From assembly GCA_031216915.1 (NCBI GenBank), contig CM062288.1:178061596-178125595 (forward strand): 64,000 nucleotides of DNA. The letters run 5' to 3'. Both the position numbers and the translations under genes were made by a program. A model generated the notes under the pieces. The model was not told the origin of the DNA and ran no database searches. It worked only from the letters and a program-made list of their open reading frames with translations. Source of the stretch: Pictodentalium vernedei. Lineage: Eukaryota; Mollusca; Scaphopoda; Dentaliida; Dentaliidae. This document shows, piece after piece, positions 23,561-35,715 of the stretch. Numbering within the stretch: the stretch's first letter is position 1; each line of letters opens with the position of its first letter.

Positions 23561-23929
23561 AGTCCCATTTATCATATTGCCATTGCTATTAGATTTCATA
23601 GTGATTGTGTTGATTTACATTAATATATATCGGAGATGTATTTCGTGGAATTGAGATATCGGTAATATTTGAGATATTAGTAATATTTGAGATTTTTAAG
23701 ATTTTAATGGAGTGATGGAGTTAGAGATATCAGTAACATACATATAGAGAGATAGATAAATCAATCAAAAGGGAAGTCATAATAATATCATCCAAGTATT
23801 GTTTCATTGTGTTGAAGAACAGTCAGCTGTCACCTGCCTGCAGGAAGTGAACACATTTCACAGGTCAGGCAGTGTCATGATAATGTTGTTATTTCGTAAT
23901 TAGTATAAAATACATGTACAGTCGATGGG

Positions 23930-24720
23930 GAGATAATTTCTATCAACATAATGTCCTGGGGAACATTCTGCCAGACATATCATGTACATCCGTACTTGGG
24001 TTGCACTCTGAGACTACGGAAGTTTAAGATGTGTTGGTATGTTAACCCTTTGAACACCAGAGGCCGCTTTTCCACCCCGGGAACATGATACTTCATAATT
24101 TATTTAAGTGGGGTGTTTGTTTTTTAATGTGTGGAGTAGATCAATATTTTCAACGTGCAGCCTCCTGGAAATATTAATTGGTCTATACCAAATTACTGAA
24201 TATGGACTCTTCCAATTACTGCCATTGAACTGACTTGGAAGATACCACCATGGTTCAAAGGGTTAAGTTGTCAATCGTGATGTAGATGTTTGACCTCACA
24301 GGTGTGAGGAATTTTAACTTGTCATAAATTGACCACGCTGGCATAGAGTAACATATTCTTCGAGTATACATGATGACTAAGTATGTTTTACTCTCCTAAA
24401 CATCAGGTGATTGACATATTAGTCTGATAGGCCGAGTGCTTGTGCAAATGCTTTTAGAGAACATATGTAAGCCTTCATGCAAATGTCACAATAATAAAAG
24501 ATTACTTTTGAATGTTCGCGCGTATGTAAGCACAACAACAATATTCACACCAGAAACGGATGATATTACATGAGAACAACTTGTGGCCAAATGTGTTTCA
24601 GACATCCACGAAAAAAAACTAGGCATCAGCAGCGACAGGACAGCATTTGGGGAAAAGCCAACAATGTCTACAATTATTATTGAAGAAGGGTCCATGGGCG
24701 ACGAACATGCATATGTCACG
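23930..24720. repeat. Interspersed repeat R, copy 2 (LINE-empty, MITE-filled)
   Basis: Shares about 300 bp with 13045-13290 and about 400 bp with 30295-30579 plus 32411-32545. Two insertion histories can be read. It contains a small TTAA MITE (24042-24266) absent from copy 1. At 24590/24591 (gtggccaa|atgtgtttcag) it lacks the LINE found in copy 3. Confidence 0.8.
24042..24266. mobile_element. Small TTAA MITE with CCCTTTGAAC ends
   Basis: Begins TTAACCCTTTGAACACC and ends GGTTCAAAGGGTTAA: 14-base inverted ends including the TTAA. It is 225 bp long with no coding capacity. Its insertion in repeat R is confirmed by the uninterrupted copy at 13101-13120. Ends and target resemble piggyBac-type elements (inference). 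Confidence 0.85.
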
Positions 24721-24969
24721 CGATATCACGAATTTTCATCGTAAAACAGTCACACAATTCTAAGAAATTCAAACAGGTGCCATGATACTATGCAAGTAAA
24801 TTGGCAAATGTACAGTCTCCATATAATAATAGTGTGTAGTGAGAATGAGATCTGCCTCATTATTTGATTTTAGACGGTATTGCATATTGATGCTTTTTCG
24901 GCCCTGATGACCTTGACCAAAATGTAAACAAACAGAAAACAAAACATAGCCGAGAGTTTTGAAACTTAC

Positions 24970-25054
24970 CCACACGCCACACTGTCACTGCGTTTTGAAG
25001 ACTTCTGATTTCCAAGCTGTGTTCTTGGAGATTTGAAGCACATTTAGCCACAAG
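24970..25054 (-). CDS. Candidate internal exon, unknown gene
   Basis: On the minus strand an 85-nt open segment is framed by AG at 25055-25056 and a strong donor GTAAGT at 24964-24969. It encodes LVAKCASNLQEHSLEIRSLQ and continues NAVTVWRV, a plausible short helical piece. It lies in non-repetitive sequence. Against it: the acceptor has an A-rich rather than pyrimidine-rich tract, and no family is recognised. Treat as a lead only. Confidence 0.25.
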
Positions 25055-25350
25055 CTGTTTTAAAATATTATTTTATTATCAGTTCTGGTACGAATATGGT
25101 AGCAAACTTCTAGGAACCATTGGTGCGTGCTGTCAATTCCGTGGGTTGATTGTATCTATTTTTTGTGTTCTATACTTCTTCTGAAGCATAATTTGTGTAT
25201 ATGTAATTTATATTTATGGAATATCAGACTTGGGAATTTCAAATTAAACTAATTATCCATACTTATATATCGCCTACATCTTAACACTAACATCCTTGGG
25301 AATTTCAAAGTAAACTAATTTCCTATACTTATATATCACCTTCACCTTAA

Positions 25351-28300
25351 GGGGACGTCCAACCTAACTTTGGTCAAATTTCATGTAATTTTCTTTCAAG
25401 TCTAAAAAAGGCCCAAAATGAATAACCCCAATAAATTATATACCAAAATGCTTGGAATGAAACATAGAACATGTGGAAACTGAAATTTGCCATGGAACTG
25501 CTGCCATGTGTAAATAGCACCACCTGAAAGTCTGCTATGGCATAAGTAAGAGAACAAAATTTTTACAATAAAATACCTCAAAATAAAATAACAGCTGTAT
25601 TCTATAAACATTTAAGTACATACTCGAAGAAATCTTTTCCTAATTCATGAAAGTAATGAAGATTGAGACCAAATTTTATAAGTGGAGTGCTCACTGATTG
25701 AAGGCAGACATTTTCTTTTGTTTATGTTTTGATTTGGGGAGTTCAACAAAGGTCAACTTGAAGGAGTCCAGAAGAAGAAGTATGGAAGGACAAAAGAGTG
25801 TCTCCCAATATCAAGATTATGTGTTACTGTAATGGTTTGGAAAGAAAATATGATATTCTCCTATGCAGAATGCACTGCAAAGTCATACATTGTAGTTGAA
25901 TAAATATATATACAAACCCCTTGCACTGTAACCCCTTTTATCCCATGCATCAATTTGATAGTGATTAAATTGTTAAATTTGTCTGGTTTATCAATAAGTA
26001 TATTAGCTTTGTTTAACTCTTGAACACCAATACACTCATGATATCTGTTGGAGAAGAAATAAGGGTAACTGTAACCTGTCACTGCAATAAACCATCTAAT
26101 GTACTTAAAAGTGGATTGCTATTCAAAAAACATCAAATCAACCTTACATAACCATTATTGCATGTACTTTCCCCAAGGAGGCTTATTGACATATTGAGAT
26201 CAGAAGGGCACATCCAGAGGGTCTCACATATTTTTTTCAAGAACGCAGTACACAAAGCCATCCGAAAAAGATGACAAGTGAGCTCCATTTGACACAAAAA
26301 AATTCGGGGGGGGGGGGGGTCGGGGGGGGGGGGCTCTCTTCCTTGTATGACTCTACCTCCGGCACTCAAGGCATATGCCTTTTTTCTCAAAGTTTAACTC
26401 TTTTTTCTTTTTGAAGATCCTGGCCACACATGTTCCAAACACTATCAGACAGGTAAACCTCCAAATAAGTGTATCTGCAAAAATCATGTTACATTGCAAA
26501 ACATTCTTTTTAGAGTTTTAGTTCTGGACCTTTCATGCTTCTTACTTCCAACTATAACACTTAATTTATCAATTAATGGGTGAATAGAAAAGTCCTGCCA
26601 TAATCAACATTTCGAGTTCCATAAGCCTTCAAAACAGCTCCGATAAAAGTGTAAAACATCAGATTGGTGGCTTTATACAGAATATTCATTAGGTTGTTGC
26701 TTGATAAGTAATAGGAACAAAATCTTCACAAGAAAATTCTGTAGCAATACAATTGAGGGTATTAGCAGGCACTTTGCAACAAATTGTAACAAATCAACTA
26801 GTTATAAACAAAATTTTCTAACTCAAAAGAGTGAAAAAGTACCACAACTCTGAAAAAATGTGGGAAGAAACACACGCTACAGCAGCTACACAGGCATTGT
26901 TTCCCCATGATGCTTGATCACAAAACCAAATATCCTTCAAATTGGAGTAGCAATGGTTGAGATACAAGGGGGAATGTTCGTACATGTAATGATGAATGGG
27001 TAAGACTAAGATTAAGAGGACAGGGGTCACCACTGCACGGCCCTAGATGCACCTTTGATTTTCCAACTTCCAGGTCTGGGGCATAATAATCGCAACACAC
27101 CCACCTTATCAGTTCATAATTTCAGTAAAATAAAAGAAATTATCAACTTGAATTAAATAATAGATGATGGAAAATATTTGGCTTCCTGCGCCTTCTCGTA
27201 CTATTTAATTACCACAAACAATATCAGTTTGATGCCGACAAACGAAACTGAACGCATGTGGTTTGGTTAAAAATAACTCGGCATGAATAATGAAGAAATT
27301 GCGAATATTTCGTGTATTTCATTTATTTAAAAGCCAATTGCAGCTAATATTGACCGTGCATTCGATAATTCGTTTCGGTTTTGACCACACGGCCACGCTG
27401 ACACTCCGTGACAGCGGTTATGTTTATTGTGACATGCAAATTGGGGGATGGTTTCCGGTGAAGGAGATTTGTCACATTTGTCAGTGTAAAACGATCATAA
27501 AAGACACTGATCGACGCTTGTATTACTATGGTTGATTGCAAGAAAAAACTAAATTCTCAGCATCGTCCAAGCGCACCTTATTTAAAAGCACGAATGCATC
27601 ATTTTCAACCCATCTTCAATCGGTCCTTTGCAGACATCAAACATACCCGCCTTCAAATTCCATGGTTACTAGGAAGTAAATAACTTCGCAGCGACAGGGG
27701 AAAATTAACACGCTCAATATAGTTCCAGGTCATTTGGAATATACTTCGTGAAAAAGTGATTTCTGAAGCATTCTGCTTACTTTGTTATGAATATTGCCTT
27801 ATTTTGTGTGTATCGTCCCGATTTTATACACTCGGTTATTTTTTTTACAAGTGGTTCATGTTGTCTTTCTAGTGCGCAATAATTCAGATTTTTTGTCAAC
27901 AAAAAAGTTCAGACGGCCTGTAAACGCGAGAGGGAATTTCGAACCATATTTTGCGGTTATGACATTAACAGCTCAAGTACTTGCTGTCACCTGTTTGCAA
28001 ATCCGCTCATACATTGTCTCGAACAAAAAGGGCGTGATCACGTCTTTGCATTCTTACGATTGCCCAAATTGAGTATTTCTGCAAGAACCACATCGTAATC
28101 ACATGACCGGAAAAACATCGTTGAAGCATGGCCACATCCGGAACATCAAAAATTTGTGTTGATGTTATTACATTCAAACGTCAAAACCCACCAGAGTGTG
28201 TGTCAAAAAAATGCTTTCTCCGAGTCTGTAGTATGTTATCATTATATTGAGGACAAGGCTTTCGAATTACCGATTATTTTGTGGTTTTACCGGTTCGTTA

Positions 28301-28495
28301 CTTATGCCATTTGCAAATTAATCTCCTTCAAAATCATAAAATTCACTTTTTTTCCTGAAAAAATTATATGTACCTTTCCTATGCACTTTACTCATTATTT
28401 TGATATATAATTTGCCTTTCCTTACTTCTCTTATCTGTTTCTGAGGCATTGGGAAAAATGTCAAAAAATTGACCAAAGTTAGGTTGGACGACCCC
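25351..28495. mobile_element. 3.1 kb TTAA-flanked inverted-repeat element
   Basis: Starts ggggacgtccaacctaactt (25351) and ends with the complement (aagttaggttggacgacccc at 28476-28495); about 28 of the first 30 bases match. TTAA lies directly outside both ends (25347-25350 and 28496-28499). The size would allow a transposase, yet no long frame or known motif is visible on either strand. A related right end occurs at 59480-59719. Candidate superfamilies are piggyBac-like or another TTAA-targeting group; the GGGG terminus is not the usual CCC. G tracts lie at 26306-26332. Confidence 0.8.
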
Positions 28496-28499
28496 TTAA

Positions 28500-30294
28500 A
28501 ACTAACATTCTTATTTCTCTCTGGCTTCCTCCCTCTAACCCACTTTAATTTCTTTGTAGGCAACTTGGTCCAGACGAAAATTCAGACTAACTTGAGCCTC
28601 TTGTTTGCATTTATTGTCTCTCACAATGCTAGGTTTCCACAAGGAATTCTCAGTGCATTTCATGCAGTGCTTCTGCAGTTACTGTCTCCATCATCAATTT
28701 TATGATTTTTTACGATAAAAGCTCGGGACATTCATAAACGACCAATGATTCTTCTCTTGATTGGTAAAATGTTAATTTTAAACATACCAACTAATAATAC
28801 TAAAATTCCTAATTAGTGCAGGTTTCTTAGTACACCCGCTTGAATGTTATGCCAAAATAGATGTTTTGGCTAATTTTGTTAATTTCTGGGGTGCTGATTT
28901 TTAAAAAAATAACTGGTACAATTTTTGTTACCATCCCTTCATTCGCCATTTTGAAGATCAAAATTGCCGACAGTTTTTTCTAGTTTTCTATACAAAATGA
29001 CAATTCTATTGAATTTATTACAACTGTTTGGATCAGTTGATTTCATTCGGATGTCGTAAAGACTTGACAATAATCTATAGTCACTAAAATATGTACAACC
29101 TACTATTATAATGGAAATTTTTTGATGTGTAAAATGGGTAAGTATCAAACTGAAAAATTGTCGTCTTTAAATTGCCTATCTGTTTTTTGTTAAACCGGGA
29201 CTGTTATTATATTCCTGCTCGCGGAAGTTATATTTCAACTGCATTACACCTTGTAAGTATACTGTGTTAATAGTTATTTTCCATGACACAGGATATTCGT
29301 AAGTATCACCGAGAAAGTTGTTGGTGTTCTCTGTGACACGGGAAGTTATAGCCTATGGATACAAAAATGCCAAGATCACAAGATTCAGTTTGAACATATA
29401 TCGTTTGTAACTGTGTTGTCTATAAGATCACACACAATCAAATGACATAAAATTGATACTGTACATCGGACTATTTAGTCACTTCAGTCACGGTCATCTT
29501 CAGTAGTATAGCATGTACCCGAACATGCCAATTCAGCAGGACCCCGGGCAGGACCCCGAAGTGACGTCATGTCACGTCATCCAGTGCCGCCATGTTGTGT
29601 TATGGTAACCCGCGTGAGCGGCCATCTTGTGACGTCATCCCCATAGTGATGCGTGTTGTTAGTGCACATGCGTAGCGCATGTTGTTAGGGTGATACATGT
29701 TTCTGTCATCCATTTTGTATACTAGAGGCCGCCATCTTGGTTTCTATGGTAGCACGTGGTTGCTATGTGACCCAATGGCTTATAATAGGATAGGGGTATG
29801 TTCGGAGGGTATGTTCCTTTGTACAGGAGTAATTTCCTGATTCGTAGAATTACCACAAACAACCCGACAAGTTTTACTGTTTCGAATTCTTTCAGAACTC
29901 TCTACTTCTAATTTTATATATGCAATAGTTTTCGTCTACCTAGGCGTGTTCCTTTATCCTGGGGTATACTCCAATAGAGTAGAAGAGCCTATCAGCGTGA
30001 ACAGCTTTGCTTATTATTACTATAATTAGCTGTTCTGGTGTGTTTTTGTTAGTTCTGACTCTATTCCGAGTACTCTTGTTGTTTCGTTTCATTTATATAG
30101 ATCACCCAATCACTTCACTTTACTGACGTTAATTAACCAATCAGACTGCTTCATCCCCCATAATCTCTATACAGAGTTATTTCCCCGCTGTATAACAAAA
30201 GCCTATATCATTCCCAAAACCAGCAAGCGATCGAGCAGTTGCTGAAAAGTCATTGCTCCAACGACTCGAAGCCCATCGAGCAAATGTGCTATCG
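28500..30294. other. Unassigned, with a cluster of CRE-like sites
   Basis: No gene recognised. Between about 29555 and 29640 there are gtgacgtcatgtcacgtcat, gccgccatgttgtg and ggccatcttgtgacgtcatc: repeated TGACGTCA (CREB/ATF-type) and CCATNTTG (YY1-type) words. A similar set occurs at 51015-51070. They could mark a promoter or simply a repeat. A pyrimidine-rich tract followed by tttgtag (about 28520-28560) looks like a splice acceptor without a recognisable exon. Confidence 0.35.
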
Positions 30295-30579
30295 AATTTT
30301 AACTTGTCATAAATTGACCACGAGCTGGCATAGAGTAACATATTCTTCGAGTATACATCATGACTAGGTATGTTTTACTAAACTTCAGGTGAATGACATA
30401 TTAGTCTGATAGGCCGAGAGCTTGTGTAAATGCTTTTAGAGAACATATGTAAGCCTTCATGCAAATGTCACAATAATAAAAGATTACTTTCGAATGTTCG
30501 CGCGTATGTAAGCACAACAACCATATTCGTACCAGAACAGATGATAAAATAATATTACATGAGAATAACTCGTGGCCAA

Positions 30580-32410
30580 TAATAATAACACTTTGGCCGG
30601 CCGCTGATTTGTCGCGGTTCTCGTATGAGAAGGCCTTGGTTACCCCTGTTCTACCAACTGCCTCCCTATTCCTACACTTCTTCTCTCCTCCCAACACTCG
30701 GAGACGAACTGCTTGATGACATCCCTTGCCCCATTCTTCCCAATCTCTCCGATTAGCATATTAACCCTCTCCTTTGAGTCGCCTCCTAACCACATGTCCT
30801 TCATTCTCCCATTCCACTTCCCCATTATGCTCTCCGTGAATCTTGTTCTTTTTGACTGGTATTTTGGGCATTCTGTAAGAAAGTGTTCCAGGGTCTCCAC
30901 CACGCCCGGATTACACATCTGGCACTCCTTTTCACTGTTTTTCCCAATTTGTCCCCTCAGCTCCAGAGACCGCGACCTCAGCTTGAACAGCAGTGAGCCC
31001 CCAAAGGTGCCATCAAGGTACTCTTCAAAACCAGGCTTCTCTTTATCACGTAAGCCACACAAAGATCTCTTTGATTTGATCCTCTCTCGCCAATTACGGT
31101 TACAATCCTCCATGACCCTTTCTCTGACGATCTTTTTACCCTGGTTTGCCCCAGCGTTAAGGTCCTAGATCTCCAATGAATAGTTTTCTACTAGCTCACT
31201 CACTTGGACCATCCACCCCGTCTTGATATTTGAGTTGAAAGTTCTCAGGTACATTACTTTACACCATCGGCTATCGGGGAGATTTACCAAATAATTAAGA
31301 TAACCGAGTTTCTGTTGGTCTATCCTGTCCTTGATCCTCATCCACCCAAGCTCAACTCTGATTCCTTCTAGCGCTGCGGCATTACTCGACCCTGTTATCC
31401 ATCGGCCTGCATCGTTCTGCATGGTTTCCAAGCTCTTAACAGCCGTCTGGTTTAGGGGTACAACTTCCGTACCGTATGTTATACTTGGCAGACCCACCAT
31501 TCCCTACGAAAACCTTATTGAAACTATTTCTCCCTATAAGTTTCATTTGGTTAAGGATTCGCTTCCCCTTCAGAATCAATTTATTTGTGTTGTTTCGGTA
31601 GATGCCTCTTCCTGTGATGTTTATATTTACCCCCAGGTACTCATAGTCACTAGTCTCTCCTACACTAAGAAGTCTGCTGCTACCTTCCGGAATGCAGAAC
31701 TCCCCCACTCTTCACCTTCGAGTGGGGTCCACTTTGCGGCCCACAGGTATAACTTTGCTCTTGCTTTCATTACGTTCGAGTCTCCATTTGCTCCCATATT
31801 TCCCAACAATTCCCAGCATGATCGCTAGCCCCTCTTCGCTTTCTGCCACTAGCACCATATCGTTTGCAAAAAATAGCCCTGGGATCTTCAAGTCACCAAC
31901 TGCAACCCCCTCGTCGCTATGCAGGAGTTCATCTCCTAAGCCTTTGATGTACAATACAAAAGAATTGGCGAAAGGATACACCCCTGTTTTAGGCCTATCT
32001 CCATAGTCACACGTTTTGTTGTAATGTTACCCAGGCTAAGTTCACTCTGTACATCTTTATATAATGCTTTCATAATCCCAACAAACTCGCCTCCCAAGCC
32101 CAGAGCCTCCAGCTTCCGCCACATACCCTCCCTCCATACTCTATCGTATGCCTTTTTAACATCCAAAAAGGCCATAAACATCTTTTTCTTTTTTGCTTTC
32201 GCGGATTCTATCATTTCGGATAGCGTGAAAAGATGGTCAGTGACTCTCCTTCCCTTCCTGAAGCCATTCTGGATTTCTCACAAAAAACCCTTCTCTTCAA
32301 TCACCTCCTCTAATCTCCCATACAGAACTTTACAAAAGACTTTTCCAATGTTGCTGCTGACAGAGATCCCTCGATAGTTATCCGAGACGTCTTTTTCCCC
32401 CTTTTTGTGA
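30580..32410 (-). mobile_element. 5'-truncated LINE inserted in repeat R
   Basis: The 3' end (left) finishes in TTATTATTATT next to the target word ccaa, and the 5' end is truncated within the RT near 32405. The empty site at 24590 defines both edges. Any target duplication is very short (caa at most). It carries one decayed polyprotein frame. The short repeated tail instead of poly-A fits CR1/L2-like groups. Confidence 0.88.
30640..32400 (-). pseudogene. LINE reverse transcriptase and C-terminal domain
   Basis: Minus-strand order: DNYRGIS-type start (about 32370), a GFRKGRRVTDHLF segment, FLDVKKAYDRVWREGMW (motif A, Asp present, about 32100-32180), GLKQGCILSPIL (about 32020-32060), FFANDMVLVAES (about 31845-31880), YEYLGV (about 31640), and a C-terminal CQMCNPGVVETLEHFLTEC zinc knuckle (C-x2-C-x9-H-x4-C, about 30874-30930). 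In the catalytic pair the first Asp is Asn (AND for ADD). Several frameshifts split it into at least five frames. There is no RNase H. Confidence 0.9.
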
Positions 32411-32569
32411 CAATGTGTTTCAGACATCCACGAACAAAACTAGGCATCAAAACACTTTAGGATGCAGCGACAGGACAACATTTGGGGAAAGGCCAACAAT
32501 GTCTACAATTATTATTGAAGAAGGGTCCATGGGCGACAACTACTTGTGGTGCTGGTTACTCATATTCCG

Positions 32570-33810
32570 TTTGAGTCTTCCTCCAACCCGTTCTCATTCA
32601 GTGGTGGTAGCTCCGGTTAAGCCACTTTGAGCTCTTTGGAAATCATGGACACGGAATGTGCTCTCTGGATGTGGTCTGAGTGCAACAAGGGTCGGTGGCA
32701 GTTTTTCAGCCTCAAGATTCTTAAACTACAACAATTCTCATCTAAGTTCACAAACTGTGTCGATTCTTGTGTTTTTTAGTAAGCTCCACAAACACAGCCT
32801 TCAGGCTGCCGTGTCCTTAATTCTGTATCAAACCCACTCTCTCCAAATTGACTAAACGCTTCGACCACATCCCAACCAGACTCCAGGCTTAAGTAATGGT
32901 TAATCCACTTCGTTCTGAAATACTCGCAAATTTGCCTCCCCAGTCAGCCCCAGTAAAAGCATGGAGTCCTATCAGTCCCTTGCTTTTCTGTATACCAACA
33001 GTTTAGCATCTTTCACAAACGTCAATTGTTTGATTGGCCTTGTCTTTTCCGGTGGTGAAGTTCAGCTTTTCTTATAAACTGGTAGTTGCTACTAGGTCCA
33101 TTAATAAAATTAAGATATCCGTGTCCATTAACATCTATGTCCCTGGTTCTGCCTTTAGACTTGGACACGACATCTAGCACATACAAAGGGGTAAAAGTGT
33201 CCACGTCCTCATATGTATGCTTTACAATATTGGAGTCAAAGCTATCGTCTATCGTCTTCATTTGAATAGTCGGAAGTCCCGTAGACAACAACTAGCCTCT
33301 TGCTGCAGAGTTTGGCCTAGATATTCTGTAAGTTGCTCCTTAGTTTCAGCGTAGGACAAAGAGGTTTTGAGAGGTACCATTTTCATATTGGTCAAGTCCT
33401 TTATGTCAAATTTCACAGTACAGACCTGCTTCAATACAGGCCTGCTTCAATGCTAATTCTATCTAGCCCACTGTCTTCTACTTTATCTCGGCCCTTTTTA
33501 GTTTCACACTATCTACAATGCTTTTGAAGCAGGAAGAAGAATGCAATGGTAAACTGACTTGAAGTATTCTTCCTTTGTAATATTTTCAATCCTTTCACAA
33601 AGAGGTGAAAAGTTTGCTTCTCCAAATGAGGAACGTTTGTTTGCATTATCTCTGACTTTTTCTTCATTTGCCCGTGATGAGTTAAGTGGGTGGTGCACCA
33701 CCTTTGAAACAAATGAAGCATGTGCCTTGAGAGTTGGGAGACATGGATCTGTTGTTCATGGTGATGCTTTCCAGACACTAATCACACCTGTAGAACGACG
33801 GATTTAAATT
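32570..33810 (-). pseudogene. Decayed ORF of a repetitive, uncharacterised family
   Basis: Minus-strand pieces: KAHASFVSKVVHHPLNSSRA (about 33700-33740), SLSYAETKEQLTEYLGQTLQ (about 33300-33365), VKHTYEDVDTFTPLYVLDV then DIDVNGHGYLNF (33022-33250), and MLLLGLTGEANLRVF (about 32900-32950), with many stops. The order and the H-T-x-E-x-x-D-T-x-x-x-L-x-V-L-D pattern recall an uncharacterised ORF common in cnidarian and mollusc genomes, which I believe is transposon-borne but cannot name. It lies directly beyond repeat R copy 3. Confidence 0.45.
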
Positions 33811-34009
33811 ACCGCAGATTACAACACTTCACATTAAACCTAGTTGCTTTTGATATTTGTTTTTATATATATTTATTCTGATGCCGCATTTCGAAGTCAC
33901 CGGTTTCACTTTACTCGATGCGATGCATTTGATGTTGTCGGGACGCCATAAATAAATCAGATTTTGTGTTTCTGTTTTCCTCCCTCAATTTTGTCTGTTG
34001 CACAACCCA

Positions 34010-34330
34010 AAAACAGGCTGTATGCTTTCAACCAAATTTGATAGACTTATGTAATGTCATAATATCTAGTGCAATGAGGTATCGTCATGTCTGTGAAAAC
34101 ACTTATTTTCAAATTATTCTGCCAAAACCATCAAAATTTCACTATTTTTCAACATAGCTCAAAATCAAGCTATACGATTTCAACCAAATTTGGCATATTC
34201 ATGTAATGTCATAAAATCTAGTGAAATGAGGTCTTGTCATATTCGTGAAAGCGCTTATTTTCAAAATATTCTGCCAAAACCATAAAAATTTCATAATTTT
34301 TCAAAAGTCTCGAAATTGTTTACAATTATT
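34010..34330. repeat. Two-copy tandem repeat, about 145-150 bp
   Basis: Units near 34015 and 34162 share ttcaaccaaatttg, atgtaatgtcat, attctgccaaaaccat and aatttttc. Similar gently decaying tandem repeats are common in this window. No coding sequence. Confidence 0.65.
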
Positions 34331-35440
34331 TAGCTTAAATTTTCCACACATTTAGAGCATAATATGATACAGCCAAATCACCACACAAATATTTCAAAAT
34401 TACCCCTATTGGCCAAAAATGACTTGAATATAGCATTTTTTTTCAAAATGGACCAACTTCTAGGGCAAATTTCTCTAATTGCAAGATTGTTGTAACCATA
34501 GTATGGCTAGATGCAACAATGATTGCAGAAGAAAGTTACTTTTTATTTTCAGATTTAACCCTCAATCACAATGAGGGTGAGAATAAGAGTACCGTTTGAA
34601 AATGCTAAAATTAGACAATTTTTTTCTGTCATTTTGGAATGGGTTAAAATTTGCATATCCGTATTCACAATTGACTACCCAGAATATTTGCTGTTGTAAG
34701 TTTGGTTGTAAAGGTTGCATAAAAGTAGGTGCCGTCCCAAAAAATCTCATTTTTCAGAATTTGGTAAGTTTAAGTGACAATTTACTCCATTTCTAATTGA
34801 TTGAGTGTTGAATGTTTTCTATGGATGCATGCAGTAGTCAAAGTATGACAACTTTTGTTTTACATGTTATTAGTTTAACCCATGGCAAACTTGAGACTTT
34901 CCATGAGCGTACTGTCGGTATAATTGTTATTTTCGCCAACTTTTACATACGATTTATCAGCACTGGAGCCATATTGTCTCAAGACGTTCCCCATGAAAAG
35001 ATAGGGCATTCATCCAAGAACAATTTTGCAATTATATATTTTTTTCAAAGTTTTACCCTCTCCCAGTGGTTGTGCCTTGAATTGGAATACCCTCAAATTG
35101 TGCATGTTCATACAAATACCAAGATTCAAACTTCTCCCAACCCTCTTATCAGAAACTCAAGCTGTGATTGATGACAGGTCATTGGGAACTGAGATGCCTT
35201 ATTTTTTATACTATCATTAATATCTTACCAGCATTCATTCTCCAGTCAGTACTAATGTCAATTATTCCTTTCATTTTATCACTTACACAAATCATTTTGT
35301 ATATCACTGTGCCTCGTGTAACCCTTTACATATCCAAAGCTATTTGAGAGAACTGTCTGAAAAACTGTAATTTTCAAAATATTCTTTAACCTTCTTTTAC
35401 AGATTTTTATTGAAAAACAATTCATAAATCCCCTACCCGC
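34331..35440. other. Unassigned intergenic sequence
   Basis: No gene or clear repeat boundary seen. Confidence 0.4.
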
Positions 35441-35715
35441 CTGCCCGACAGCAAGCACACCCTGACTTCGACTTTAACCACACACCAGTCATGCCAGTGT
35501 GAAAGCCTTACAGTCGGAAGAGTTGTTAGACTGCCTGCCTGCCTGCCCGCCCACCCGCCCGCCCGCCCGCCCGCCCGCATTGACCTCGACATTAACCATA
35601 CACCGTGCACGCCAATGTGAGAGTATTGTCGGAAGAGGTGTAAGAAATGCAGTCTGCCTGCCTGCCTGCCTGCCTGCCTCTGCCTGCCTGCCTGCCTGCC
35701 TGCCTGAGCTCATTA
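35440..35715. repeat. CCTG/CCCG minisatellite in about 125-bp units
   Basis: Three units alternate a unique-like piece (attaaccatacaccgtgcac / accacacaccagtcatgcca, then agtcggaagag) with runs of (CCTG)n or (CCCG)n at about 35530-35580 and 35650-35705. The open frames with Ala/Pro/Cys or Gly/Arg/Gln repeats here are products of the microsatellite, not genes. Confidence 0.8.

Larger units (their letters stand above)
30295..32545. repeat. Interspersed repeat R, copy 3, split by a LINE
   Basis: Left part 30295-30579 and right part 32411-32545 together match 24312-24690 of copy 2. The intervening 1.8 kb is a minus-strand LINE. Confidence 0.85.
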
